64,000 nucleotides of DNA from Parabacteroides distasonis ATCC 8503 (GTDB taxonomy: Bacteria; Bacteroidota; Bacteroidia; Bacteroidales; Tannerellaceae), in NCBI RefSeq assembly GCF_000012845.1, contig NC_009615.1, positions 4,032,501-4,096,500 on the forward strand, written 5' to 3'. Shown here in pieces: positions 1-8,741 of this stretch. A program made the translations under genes and the position numbers. Below the pieces are notes generated by a model. It did not search any database. It was given only the letters and a program-made list of their open reading frames with translations, and was not told where the DNA came from. Within the stretch, counting starts at the first letter, position 1. Each line of letters starts with the position of its first letter.

Positions 1-166
1 AGTTTAGACTCTCCTTTCGTAAAAAGGTTTAATCAAAGATATTATTTTTTTGAGAGATGAATCCCCGATTGGGAAGAACGGGAAAAATAAGGGAATTAAA
101 ACGAATCTAGGGAGGAAGTCTGATCGGTTTGTGGTAGAAGAAATGAGTGTCTCCTGTCGTATAGAT

Positions 167-255
167 CTTTTCACATAGGTGAAAAGAACGTTTCACAGCC
201 GTGATCCGATCGTTTCACATGGGTGAAAAGATCAGATCACACTTGTGAAACGATC
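167..255. repeat. Array of four palindromic units, 22 bp period
   Basis: Left arms TTTCAC start at 169, 191 and 213 and a variant GATCAC at 235; right arms GTGA start at 179, 201, 223 and 245. Every step is exactly 22 bp, and each unit is an imperfect palindrome with a 4-base centre. GATC or a close variant lies between most units. The array ends just beyond the stop codon of the leftward lipoprotein gene, so it would be in that gene's 3' untranslated RNA as serial hairpins. Bases 1-166 hold nothing I recognise. Confidence 0.8.
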
Positions 256-257
256 TG

Positions 258-2918
258 TTATAGCTTATGTATAACTTTCATTAACTGCTCGCCCAAGCCA
301 ATCGTATAGCCTTGAGAGACAAATACGACACGGTTGAACGTATCGGCGATCAAGAAGATCGGCAAGGTATTGGCGTTTTGCAATTTCATCGCTGTAGCCA
401 TCTCCTTTTGGATCGCCCCGTCGATATCCAGACCGTATGTGATCGTGCCCGGTAAATCGCCGAACTCTTTCGGATCGAAGTTCTTATAGCCCTTCTCGTC
501 AGGGAAGAGAAGCACGATGCCTCGTCCCCAATCTTCTAGTTCCTTCTTCACGGCGGCGATATCACGCATCGCATGGTTTGTCGGTTCTTGGCGGGAGCCT
601 AGAAGCGCTACGATATAGTAGCCACGTCCGGTAGTAGCTAGCAGGCTGGTCTCCTCACCGTTGTCCGCACGTTTGAACTTATTCTCGGAGTTGAAATTAC
701 CGATCACCTGTATCTCGTCCTTGCTTTCACGCATTTCCAATTGGATCGGGGTGGTCTTGTCCGCCTCCACATTGAAAAACTCGATCTCGGCCAATACGCT
801 ACCGTTTGCCATACGAGTACCGGTCACTAACATATAATTACCTTCATCCATGGATAACGGTTTCTTCAGTAATCCGCTCCAAGTATCTCCCAAGCCCATA
901 TCCACATTACCGCCTCTCTCGAAATTCAAGGTCTGTAAAGTACCGTTCGGCAAAACCTTGGCGATCGTGAAGTGACTGTAATATTTCGGGTCTTGCAGCG
1001 CCTTGATTGGTTGGTAAGAAGCGATTACCTTGCCTTGTTTAGCGGTCGTCTGTACGGCAGCCTCGAAATCGACGTCTACCCAAGCGTTGTCCTTGAAGTA
1101 CTGGATCTTGCGGGCTACCGGCTCGATACGTGCCGGAATACCTAAGCTACGAGCCACGGCCACGAAGAAGATATTACGGGAGCCCTTATCAGCGATACGG
1201 GATTTCCATACACCCATCGGCATGATCGGAATACGTTGTGCGTTTAGCGCGTCGTTAATGGAGACGTTATTCTTCACCCAATCCACCAATGCCTGTGGAT
1301 TCTCTACGGCTTGTTTCGCAAGGGAAGGCTCAATGTTTGCAGCGAAGAAACTCTTATATGGAGTCAGGAACTCATTGGCCACACGAGGATTCATGATATA
1401 TTCATTGAACCATTCGCTTTGAACGGCCGGCGTATTGTTTAAATGGTCCGCAAAGACAGACGCAGGTGTATCACGTAGATCCTTAGCGGATACGACATCC
1501 AATAAAGCCATTGCTTGCACACGCTTCTCGGCGGGAGTCTCCCGTAAGAACTTCTCGATCTCCATCCAGTTACCACGGCTACCGATCATGAAATCCTCTG
1601 TCTTCATCGGGTCGATACCCAATTCTTTCGCTAAAGCCTCTGCTTTCTCTTCCGTATAGAAAGTAGCTACATATTTATTACGGATAGCGTCTTCTTCCAA
1701 TAAACGTTTGGCGTTCGCCTCCTTTTGCTCCGGTGTAACTTCTGCGGGGATAGAGCCGTCTACCGGTGGTACGATATCTAGGGCGATCGTCTCCACATCT
1801 CCCGGTTTCTTATTCAAGGCGATCGTAACCTCTCCGTCCTTGCCGAAAGAGACCTTGCTGTAGCCGAACTTGCCATCTTTGCTGGCCCATACCAGCATAT
1901 CCCCTTTTCCGGCGGATAATGAGCATTTGCCATCTGCGTCCGTCTTCTTGCGGGCTACACTGTTAAACTCGGCATAGTTATAAATCTTGAATTCTACCAA
2001 AGCGTCCTTTACCGGCTTGCCATTGGCATCCATAACCGTGATAACAGCTTTAGCCGAAGGTGCGTAATTATCGATCACGTTGATCTCGGTATACCCATCG
2101 GTACGTTCCATGACATCCTCCGGGCCATTGTATTTACCGAATACTTTCGTATGCATCAACATACCCCGGTAAGCAGGGCCGTTGAACCAACCCAGATTCA
2201 ATACCGGTTCGGGCTCGCAAGCGCCGAAGAAATACCATTTACCATTCACCCAAGCTTCTACCCATGCGTGGTTATCATCCGTATGCGCCCAGCGAGGTGT
2301 ATATACCTGACGTGCGGGGATACCCACGGAACGTAAAGCGGCTACCGTGAAGGTAGACTCCTCGCCGCAACGACCGTAGGCGGTCTTCACGGATGCCAAA
2401 GGGGAACTTGTGCGCCCATCGGAAGGAGTATAGATAACCTTCTCATGACACCAGTGATTCACTTCCAGTACGGCGTCGTACAACGAGAGACCCTTCACCC
2501 GGTCTTTCAACTCATCAAAGAAAACCATGCGGCTTTCATCCAGATTCTCATTGTTGATTCGTACCGGCAATACGAAATGGCGGAAGATATCCTCTGGGAT
2601 GCTATCGCCCCAAGGCATCTCATTCCGTGCTTGGAAAGAGGAACGGATGTTTTTCAAATAGAAATCGCCACTATAGTCCGTGATGTCTCCAATCGGCATA
2701 TAGGCGTACATGAAGGTTAACGCCTCCCTCTCTTCGGGAGTCATTTGATCGTTAAATACTGCGAAAAGGTTTCCGTTAGGCAGAGCGGCCTGTTTCGCTT
2801 GGAAATCGTTCTCAACCTCAGCTCGGTAAGCGGCGTCGGTAATAAAATGTTGTTGGTTGTTACAGCTCGTCCATACGAGTAATGTGAACAACAGCGCAAA
2901 TAGATGTTTTTTGTTCAT
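258..2918 (-). CDS. Transglutaminase-like domain lipoprotein
   Basis: Predicted 886-residue secreted lipoprotein. I chose the ATG at 2918 because it gives a hydrophobic signal segment ending in a lipobox-like TSC (Cys19) and a promoter lies just upstream; the open frame runs 68 codons further without a signal sequence. A transglutaminase-like core is visible: Cys184 in GRCGEES, His217 in DDNHAWVEAW and an acidic residue near 235 form the expected Cys-His-Asp/Glu arrangement. A second, weaker segment resembling such a core (SRNIFFVAVARSLGIPARIEP region) lies further on. A carboxypeptidase-regulatory-like beta domain is likely near residues 290-370 (VMDANGKPVKDALVEFKI). Probably acts on protein or peptide at the outer membrane or periplasm; the substrate is unknown. 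Monocistronic and divergent from the antiporter gene. Confidence 0.8.
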   Translation of the reverse strand: MNKKHLFALLFTLLVWTSCNNQQHFITDAAYRAEVENDFQAKQAALPNGNLFAVFNDQMTPEEREALTFMYAYMPIGDITDYSGDFYLKNIRSSFQARNEMPWGDSIPEDIFRHFVLPVRINNENLDESRMVFFDELKDRVKGLSLYDAVLEVNHWCHEKVIYTPSDGRTSSPLASVKTAYGRCGEESTFTVAALRSVGIPARQVYTPRWAHTDDNHAWVEAWVNGKWYFFGACEPEPVLNLGWFNGPAYRGMLMHTKVFGKYNGPEDVMERTDGYTEINVIDNYAPSAKAVITVMDANGKPVKDALVEFKIYNYAEFNSVARKKTDADGKCSLSAGKGDMLVWASKDGKFGYSKVSFGKDGEVTIALNKKPGDVETIALDIVPPVDGSIPAEVTPEQKEANAKRLLEEDAIRNKYVATFYTEEKAEALAKELGIDPMKTEDFMIGSRGNWMEIEKFLRETPAEKRVQAMALLDVVSAKDLRDTPASVFADHLNNTPAVQSEWFNEYIMNPRVANEFLTPYKSFFAANIEPSLAKQAVENPQALVDWVKNNVSINDALNAQRIPIMPMGVWKSRIADKGSRNIFFVAVARSLGIPARIEPVARKIQYFKDNAWVDVDFEAAVQTTAKQGKVIASYQPIKALQDPKYYSHFTIAKVLPNGTLQTLNFERGGNVDMGLGDTWSGLLKKPLSMDEGNYMLVTGTRMANGSVLAEIEFFNVEADKTTPIQLEMRESKDEIQVIGNFNSENKFKRADNGEETSLLATTGRGYYIVALLGSRQEPTNHAMRDIAAVKKELEDWGRGIVLLFPDEKGYKNFDPKEFGDLPGTITYGLDIDGAIQKEMATAMKLQNANTLPIFLIADTFNRVVFVSQGYTIGLGEQLMKVIHKL

Positions 2919-2939
2919 AAAGCGGATATGTATGTTTGC

Positions 2940-2947
2940 CAAAAGTA
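2940..2947 (-). promoter_or_regulatory. -7 promoter element for the transglutaminase gene
   Basis: On the minus strand this reads TACTTTTG, an exact match to the Bacteroidota -7 consensus TAnnTTTG, and would start RNA about 15 bases before the ATG at 2918. No good -33 TTG/TTTG is seen at 19-21 bp, so confidence is moderate. Confidence 0.5.
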
Positions 2948-3138
2948 ATGATTCTATGCGAGATAGAAAAATTCTCGAACAATTTGTAAGAAAGATTTGT
3001 TTTTCTATAGAAAGAATAAATCTGGTCTTCCTGTAAATTTGGGACCGGATTTCTTCTTTTTGTGTGATTATAATTGCAAAAAGTTTACGAACTTTGTGAC
3101 AAAGTATCAAATCACTAATCATAAAACCCGTTTTGCGT

Positions 3139-4638
3139 ATGTTTCAAAATCCTGAGCAAGTGCTATTAATAGCCTCGGTGATCCTGTTTTTTAGTATATT
3201 CGCAGGTAAGGCCGGTTATCGTTTCGGCTTACCCGCTTTGTTGTTGTTCCTTGGTGTGGGAATGTTGTTTGGCAGCGATGGTCTGGGCATCCAGTTCAGC
3301 GATCCGAATGTAGCCCAGTTTATCGGCATGTTGGCGTTGAGTATCATCTTGTTCTCGGGTGGTATGGACACGAAAGTTGCGGAGGTCAAACCTATCGCCT
3401 CGCAAGGTGTGGTATTGGCTACGCTCGGGGTGTTGGCTACGACCTTTATCACGGGCGGGTTTATCTATTGGTTATTTGGTTTATTTGGCAAATATGTTAC
3501 GTTGACTTTCCCGGAATCTTTATTGCTGGCGGCGGTCATGTCCTCTACGGACTCAGCCTCGGTTTTCTCCATCTTGCGCAGTAAAGGGGTTTATTTGAAA
3601 GAGCGTCTGCGTCCTACCTTGGAGCTGGAGAGTGGTAGTAATGACCCGATGGCTTATATGCTTACCTTGCTTCTGATCGCTTACATACAAAGCGGAGGTA
3701 TGAATATTTGGGAGGCCGGGCTATCCTTGGTCATTCAATTATCGGTGGGAGCTATCGCCGGTTTCTTATTGGGGAGACTGGCTGTGTTGATTATCAATAA
3801 GATCGATATAGATAACGAGTCTTTGTATCCGATCCTTTTATTGGCTACGGCTTTCTTCACCTTCGCCGCTACGACCTTATGTAAGGGTAATGGCTATTTA
3901 GCGGTTTATATCGCTGGTTTGGTGGTTGGTAACGCTAAGATTGTTCACAAGAAAAGTATGGGGACGTTCTTTGACGGTTTCGCTTGGTTGTGGCAGATCG
4001 TGATGTTCCTTACGTTAGGCTTGCTAGTGAACCCGCATGAGTTATTACCGGTGACGGGTGTAGGTGTTATGGTGGGAGTCTTTATGATCTTGATCGCCCG
4101 TCCGATTAGCGTGTTCCTTTGCTTGATACCTTATAAGAATTTCTCCTTCAAAGGTAAACTGTATATCTCATGGGTGGGATTACGCGGGGCGGTTCCTATT
4201 ATTTTCGCTACTTACCCGATGATCGCCGGGATCGAGCATGCCGGTATGTTCTTTAATATCGTATTTTTTATCACGATTCTTTCTTTGCTGATTCAAGGAA
4301 CCACGGTTACCCAAGCCGCTAAATGGCTGGATATGGTGGATGAGCCGGAACGAAAGGATGAGTTTGGCATCGAGCTTCCCGAGGAGATCAAGAGCGCTAT
4401 GAGCGAGATCGATATTACCCCGGCGGTATTATCCCATGGAAATAAATTGATGCAGCTGACTTTACCCGATCATACCTTGGCGGTAATGGTGAAACGGGAA
4501 GGCCGCTATTTCATCCCGAAAGGAAATACGGAATTAAAGGAGAACGACAAGTTGTTAATGATCTCCGATAATGACGAGGCGCTTTTGCAGGCGTATGATT
4601 CCTTGGGGGTGAAGGATTATACGATGAAGAAGAATTGA
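3139..4638 (+). CDS. CPA1-family K+(Na+)/H+ antiporter with RCK_C domain
   Basis: Integral inner-membrane protein of 499 residues exchanging monovalent cations for protons. About 12 hydrophobic segments fill residues 5-400. The motif SSTDSASVFSIL and the charged ESGSNDPMAYML segment are typical of the NhaP/CvrA branch of monovalent cation:proton antiporters. The last ~75 residues (TLPDHTLAVMVKREGRYFIP onward) resemble the TrkA-C/RCK_C ligand-binding domain that gates such transporters, as in NhaP2/CvrA proteins. I chose ATG 3139 over an in-frame TTG at 3133. A GAACTTTG element at 3087-3094 may be its promoter. Cation specificity cannot be read from sequence. Ends before a shared terminator facing the GH127 gene. 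Confidence 0.88.
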   Translation: MFQNPEQVLLIASVILFFSIFAGKAGYRFGLPALLLFLGVGMLFGSDGLGIQFSDPNVAQFIGMLALSIILFSGGMDTKVAEVKPIASQGVVLATLGVLATTFITGGFIYWLFGLFGKYVTLTFPESLLLAAVMSSTDSASVFSILRSKGVYLKERLRPTLELESGSNDPMAYMLTLLLIAYIQSGGMNIWEAGLSLVIQLSVGAIAGFLLGRLAVLIINKIDIDNESLYPILLLATAFFTFAATTLCKGNGYLAVYIAGLVVGNAKIVHKKSMGTFFDGFAWLWQIVMFLTLGLLVNPHELLPVTGVGVMVGVFMILIARPISVFLCLIPYKNFSFKGKLYISWVGLRGAVPIIFATYPMIAGIEHAGMFFNIVFFITILSLLIQGTTVTQAAKWLDMVDEPERKDEFGIELPEEIKSAMSEIDITPAVLSHGNKLMQLTLPDHTLAVMVKREGRYFIPKGNTELKENDKLLMISDNDEALLQAYDSLGVKDYTMKKN

Positions 4639-4657
4639 AATAATGTGCCAATGGGGG

Positions 4658-4720
4658 AATGTGCCAATATGCCAATGCAGATCTATTTGTGTAGAATAAG
4701 CATTGGCATATTGGTACATT
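4658..4720. terminator. Bidirectional hairpin terminator
   Basis: Inverted repeat with arms 4658-4678 and 4700-4720, matching at 20 of 21 positions, loop 21. It lies between two convergent genes, and the rightward arm is followed by ATTTTT. Confidence 0.8.
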
Positions 4721-4724
4721 ATTT

Positions 4725-6776
4725 TTACCGTACCGGAAATTCAGTTATACGTAAAGTGGTACAGCCATAAGGGATTAACTCGATGCTTTCTTCGTCGCCC
4801 ATATCATTGCCTTGCTGGGTAAAATACGAGATAGAACCAGAGGAACCTCTATATAAAGACCACCCATTAAGACGTTTGCCTTTCGCCTTGATTGTAATCG
4901 GGGCATTCTCTATGTTCCAAGGATAGTCGGTAGTCACTTTCGTTTTCTCTACGACAAAGTTGTCGTTGATTTGGTCTGGTTCCAAGGATTTATGTGTAAG
5001 CGCATAGTTCCAAGGAGAATCTGAAGTCACTTGATAATACCAGTTACCGTATTGAGCCGCCTTCTCTCCTTCAAATGTCTTCTTCTCCCATTTCTCGTTC
5101 ATCTTCAAGGCATAAACCAATGGCCCCCGTTCGATTACCGCACTGCCTCCGTACCAACGGCTGGCCGCTACTTGCATTGGGAGTTCAACGGTTAGGACAT
5201 CACCTTGTTTCCATTCCCGGTTGATACGGGCGATCTCCCCGGGATATGCATCCACGACGACATTCTCTCCGTTCAGTTTGATCACCGGCTGATTACACCA
5301 TGCTGGGATGCGAATATGGAAAGGGAAGAAGGCTCTCTTTATTTTTTTATCCTCGAAAGCGAATTTAAAATGCAGAGTCTCGTCAAACGGATAAGCGGTC
5401 TCTTCCTCGATTTGCACGGTCACTCCGTTGGCTACCTTAGCTTTGACACTCGAAGGTGCGTATACAAGAGCGGCTATACCATTATCGGCCGTAGCGTACC
5501 AAAGGTTTTGAACTAATTTAGGCCAGCCTTGATGTAAGTTTGAGGTACAACAAGGATAACCCGTAAGTTCTCCGAATAAGATATCCGTATCATCGTGTGG
5601 CGTGGAGAAATTACGCCACTCACGAGTAACGGCTACTTGGTTGGTTTGCTGATAATATTGACGGGCAGAGTAATCATCTGTCACTTGAGTCGGCAATGCG
5701 TTGTAGGCCACTCGCTCCAGATAATCGGCCCATTGAACATCCCCTGTAATTTCCAGCATCTCTTCCAATGAGAACATCATCTCCACGGCGGTACATAATT
5801 CGGAACCGGTAGTCGGCTCACCGAAACGAAGTAGTTCGTCGCCACCCCAAAGCCCGGTCGGGAGACCGATCGTATTATGTATATCCTTTACCGCTTTCTT
5901 AACGGCGCATATCTGTTTCGGATCTTGATTCTGTTGATAATAAACAACCGGTTCCTTGAAGCCTTGCGCCAGATTGACACAGTGCAAACTGAGTTGGCGG
6001 GATAGATGATCTTGATTTAAGAAGATATCCGTCCAGTTAAACGTCTGTTTGTGAATCAACTCTCCTAAATCCAATAAGAACTTGTCGCCTGTGATATTAT
6101 ATAGCCAATAGACGACCATTAAATTATCACCCCCTCTTTGCTCTCCCCAAAAGGTCCATTTACCTAGTGGGTTTTGAGGCAACTCGGCTAATTGGTATTT
6201 AAAATATCGAGTAAAGAAATCAATGACCCGTGTATCGCCTGTGGCTGAGTAATATTGTTGCATTACTTTCATCATCACCATCTTAGGCCACCAATCCCGG
6301 GAATTGTCCCGTTGTAATCCCGGTTCGTAACTCCGGTCTGTATCCGGTCCGAAATAGCCGTTGGGCTTTTGGGAAGCCAAGGTCCATTCGACCCATGGCT
6401 TTACCTTATCGATAAGCGCTTGATCATTGAGTATATAGGCTAGTGGAAGAAGACCGTCTATCCAATAAGGGCCACGTTCCCATACGTCACCATCACCACC
6501 TAGCCAACCATTACGAGGGCCCATGACTTTCTCGTATACTTGATCCAAGTTTCCAGTCATGCCGTTCTTCATCCGTACTAATTGCTCCTGCATCCAGCCG
6601 GTAGGCCGGATAGAACCGATCGGTAATTCTATGTAAGGTTTCTGTAGCAACGGATAACGGTTGTTTTTGTAATTAACAGAGATAGCTGTTTTTTCATTAG
6701 CAAGCTGATTGGCCGCTACGGAAGTGGTAACGACCATAGCGAGCGATAATGCTAATATTTTAGGAAGAAGTTTCAT
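4725..6776 (-). CDS. Glycoside hydrolase family 127-like enzyme (DUF1680)
   Basis: Secreted 683-residue enzyme with a clear Sec signal peptide (residues 1-22, cleavage near SVAA). The family (Pfam Glyco_hydro_127, formerly DUF1680) contains retaining beta-L-arabinofuranosidases that use a zinc-bound cysteine nucleophile. The residues expected for this are visible: Glu326 and Cys328 in GSELC, and the Cys409-Cys410 pair in YPCCTSN. The fold is an (alpha/alpha)6 barrel followed by beta-sandwich domains (roughly residues 440-680). It is the last gene of the leftward locus and follows the second GH127 gene by 24 bp, so the two are probably co-transcribed. It differs strongly from that paralogue, so a different linkage is likely. 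Membership of the related GH146 family cannot be excluded by eye. Confidence 0.8.
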   Translation of the reverse strand: MKLLPKILALSLAMVVTTSVAANQLANEKTAISVNYKNNRYPLLQKPYIELPIGSIRPTGWMQEQLVRMKNGMTGNLDQVYEKVMGPRNGWLGGDGDVWERGPYWIDGLLPLAYILNDQALIDKVKPWVEWTLASQKPNGYFGPDTDRSYEPGLQRDNSRDWWPKMVMMKVMQQYYSATGDTRVIDFFTRYFKYQLAELPQNPLGKWTFWGEQRGGDNLMVVYWLYNITGDKFLLDLGELIHKQTFNWTDIFLNQDHLSRQLSLHCVNLAQGFKEPVVYYQQNQDPKQICAVKKAVKDIHNTIGLPTGLWGGDELLRFGEPTTGSELCTAVEMMFSLEEMLEITGDVQWADYLERVAYNALPTQVTDDYSARQYYQQTNQVAVTREWRNFSTPHDDTDILFGELTGYPCCTSNLHQGWPKLVQNLWYATADNGIAALVYAPSSVKAKVANGVTVQIEEETAYPFDETLHFKFAFEDKKIKRAFFPFHIRIPAWCNQPVIKLNGENVVVDAYPGEIARINREWKQGDVLTVELPMQVAASRWYGGSAVIERGPLVYALKMNEKWEKKTFEGEKAAQYGNWYYQVTSDSPWNYALTHKSLEPDQINDNFVVEKTKVTTDYPWNIENAPITIKAKGKRLNGWSLYRGSSGSISYFTQQGNDMGDEESIELIPYGCTTLRITEFPVR

Positions 6777-6800
6777 AAGTTAGTAAATTAGTAGTTTATA

Positions 6801-8654
6801 TCATTCGTTATAATCAATCCATACTTTCATTTTCCCCGCTTTCCGGTTATCCCATGTATAATAAGGGATCAAAGTGATTGCCAACTCATTCGTAGTGGCC
6901 TTTATGGTTGTAATCCCATTTAATAATTTCGGATTAAACTGGGCATTAAAAGAGGTGTTCGCCGCGATTTTTAGGTTATCAAAATCTTGAGGGTTATCTA
7001 CCTCTTCCATGCAATATACGAGAGGCCCTCTTTGTATGGCACGCTTACCGATGTTTTGCTTAACTCTAGGGTCTGCGGTCATCAATTTGACTGGCATCTC
7101 CATTGATAAGGAGATTACGTCTCCTTGTTTCCACTCTTTATTTAATACGGCGTATCCTTTCTCTGTTGGAGCTTTTACTAGTTGCCCGTTTACCGATAAG
7201 GTATATTGTTCACACCAACTAGGGATACGTAAACGTATCTCTTTTTTCAACGGATTAGAAGGAGTTACAGTTAGTTTTACAGTTCCATCCCAAGGATAAT
7301 TGGTCTCTTGTCTCAACGTGACATTTGTGTTGTCTGTGTTTATCTCAGTAGAATTACCTATGTACAGATTTACCCAGATCGCCTCATTGGAGGTTCCGTA
7401 AATATAATTACCGATAGATGGAAGGAAGCGAGATATTTGGCTTGGGCAACAAGCGCAACCATACCATGCTTGACGGTGATGGTCTCCTTTAGATTCCAAA
7501 GGATTAACATAGAAAAAACGATCCCCTTCCAGCGATATACCGGCTAAAGCTCCATTGTACATGGATCGTTCGAGGACATCAATATACTTGGAGTCACCAG
7601 TAAATTGATTCATTCGTTGATTCCACAATACCATTCCAACCGAAGCGCAGGTCTCACAATAAGCATCTAGGTTTGGCAGGTCATAGTCTTCTGTGAAACC
7701 TTCGTTATGGCGTGAGGAGCCGATCCCCCCGGTAATGTACATATTTCGGAGTACGACATCATCCCATAACCGATTCAAAGATTCGATATATCCAGAATCT
7801 TGCTTTAACGCTGCCACATCCGCCATACCACAATACAAGTACATGCAACGAACGGCATGACCAGCGATATCACTCATCTCACGTACAGGTTTGTCATCTT
7901 GGTAGTAGAATGGATCCCATTCACCTTCCCCACCTTTCGAGCCATGCCCGTGTCCTCGTTCCTCGATCAACCAATCAGCGAAATCTAGGTATTTTTGCTC
8001 TCCTGTGGTTTGATATAGTTTGACAAGGGCTAACTCAATTTCCTCATGTCCGGGAACCCAATCTCGTTTTCCCGGTCCAAAGATACTCATCATGTGATCG
8101 GTCATTCGTATACAAACATCTAGTAGTTTTCGTTTTCCGGTAGCTTTATAATAGGCCACTCCTGCCTCTATCATGTGTCCGGCACAATACATTTCATGCT
8201 TGTCCATATTAGTCCATCGTTTTTCCGGGGCGGTCAATGTGTAATACGTATTAATATATCCATCCGGTAGTTGGGCGGCGGCGAATTTATCGATCCATTC
8301 ATCCGCTTTTTTCTCCAACTCTGGATTTGGATTGTTGATCAAACTGTATGCCATGCCTTCCAACGCTTTGTATACATCAGAATCATCAAAGAAAATACCG
8401 GAATGTTCCCCTTCCCTTTTTGCCGCATTCTCAAAATTGCGGATGCGCCCTGTCTGGTTCTCGATCTGATCAATACAAACAGGCAAAGTGGTCGATATAT
8501 GTTTCTTTAACCTGGGAGACCAGAAATTATCTTGTATATGAACTTGTGAGAAGTCCACTTGGTCAATCATTTTGAAAGGAGCTTCTTTATGGGGAGCTTG
8601 TTTACATCCCCATAATGTTAGACATGTCAAAGATAATAATACGAACTGTTTCAT
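6801..8654 (-). CDS. Glycoside hydrolase family 127 lipoprotein (beta-L-arabinofuranosidase-like)
   Basis: 617-residue lipoprotein with a lipobox at LWGC (Cys17), so likely anchored to a membrane rather than free in the periplasm. It carries the classical GH127 active-site signature: Glu334 and Cys336 in AYCETCAS, and the GCACCPSQ segment (Cys400, Cys402, Cys403). In characterised Bifidobacterium HypBA1 the equivalent Glu and three Cys residues bind zinc and one Cys is the nucleophile. The GFTEDYDLP motif at 319-327 supplies the general acid/base candidate Glu322. Expected action is release of beta-L-arabinofuranose from plant glycans or glycoproteins such as extensins or pectin side chains. 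It sits between the MGH1-like enzyme and the other GH127 gene. Confidence 0.87.
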   Translation of the reverse strand: MKQFVLLSLTCLTLWGCKQAPHKEAPFKMIDQVDFSQVHIQDNFWSPRLKKHISTTLPVCIDQIENQTGRIRNFENAAKREGEHSGIFFDDSDVYKALEGMAYSLINNPNPELEKKADEWIDKFAAAQLPDGYINTYYTLTAPEKRWTNMDKHEMYCAGHMIEAGVAYYKATGKRKLLDVCIRMTDHMMSIFGPGKRDWVPGHEEIELALVKLYQTTGEQKYLDFADWLIEERGHGHGSKGGEGEWDPFYYQDDKPVREMSDIAGHAVRCMYLYCGMADVAALKQDSGYIESLNRLWDDVVLRNMYITGGIGSSRHNEGFTEDYDLPNLDAYCETCASVGMVLWNQRMNQFTGDSKYIDVLERSMYNGALAGISLEGDRFFYVNPLESKGDHHRQAWYGCACCPSQISRFLPSIGNYIYGTSNEAIWVNLYIGNSTEINTDNTNVTLRQETNYPWDGTVKLTVTPSNPLKKEIRLRIPSWCEQYTLSVNGQLVKAPTEKGYAVLNKEWKQGDVISLSMEMPVKLMTADPRVKQNIGKRAIQRGPLVYCMEEVDNPQDFDNLKIAANTSFNAQFNPKLLNGITTIKATTNELAITLIPYYTWDNRKAGKMKVWIDYNE

Positions 8655-8692
8655 TTTTTTGAGATTTAAAGTTATAATCTAATCAATGCTTT

Positions 8693-8732
8693 TATAAATC
8701 AGACCTATTGATGTTAGTAGGTCTGATTTATA
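8693..8732. terminator. Intra-operon hairpin
   Basis: Perfect 15-bp inverted repeat (8693-8707 with 8718-8732, loop 10) between the MGH1-like gene and the GH127 lipoprotein gene. On the minus strand it is followed by AAAGC rather than a U run, so it may be a partial terminator or an RNA-stability hairpin. Confidence 0.6.
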
Positions 8733-8741
8733 ATAAAAAGT

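Noticed and set aside
167..255. CRISPR-like array
   Set aside because: Units repeat every 22 bp with 6-base linkers and internal palindromes; there are no unique spacers of CRISPR length and no cas genes.
4639..4720. Repeated GTGCCAAT words as a relative of the GTGCCA array at 56,513
   Set aside because: They belong to one long terminator hairpin and have no 22 bp period.
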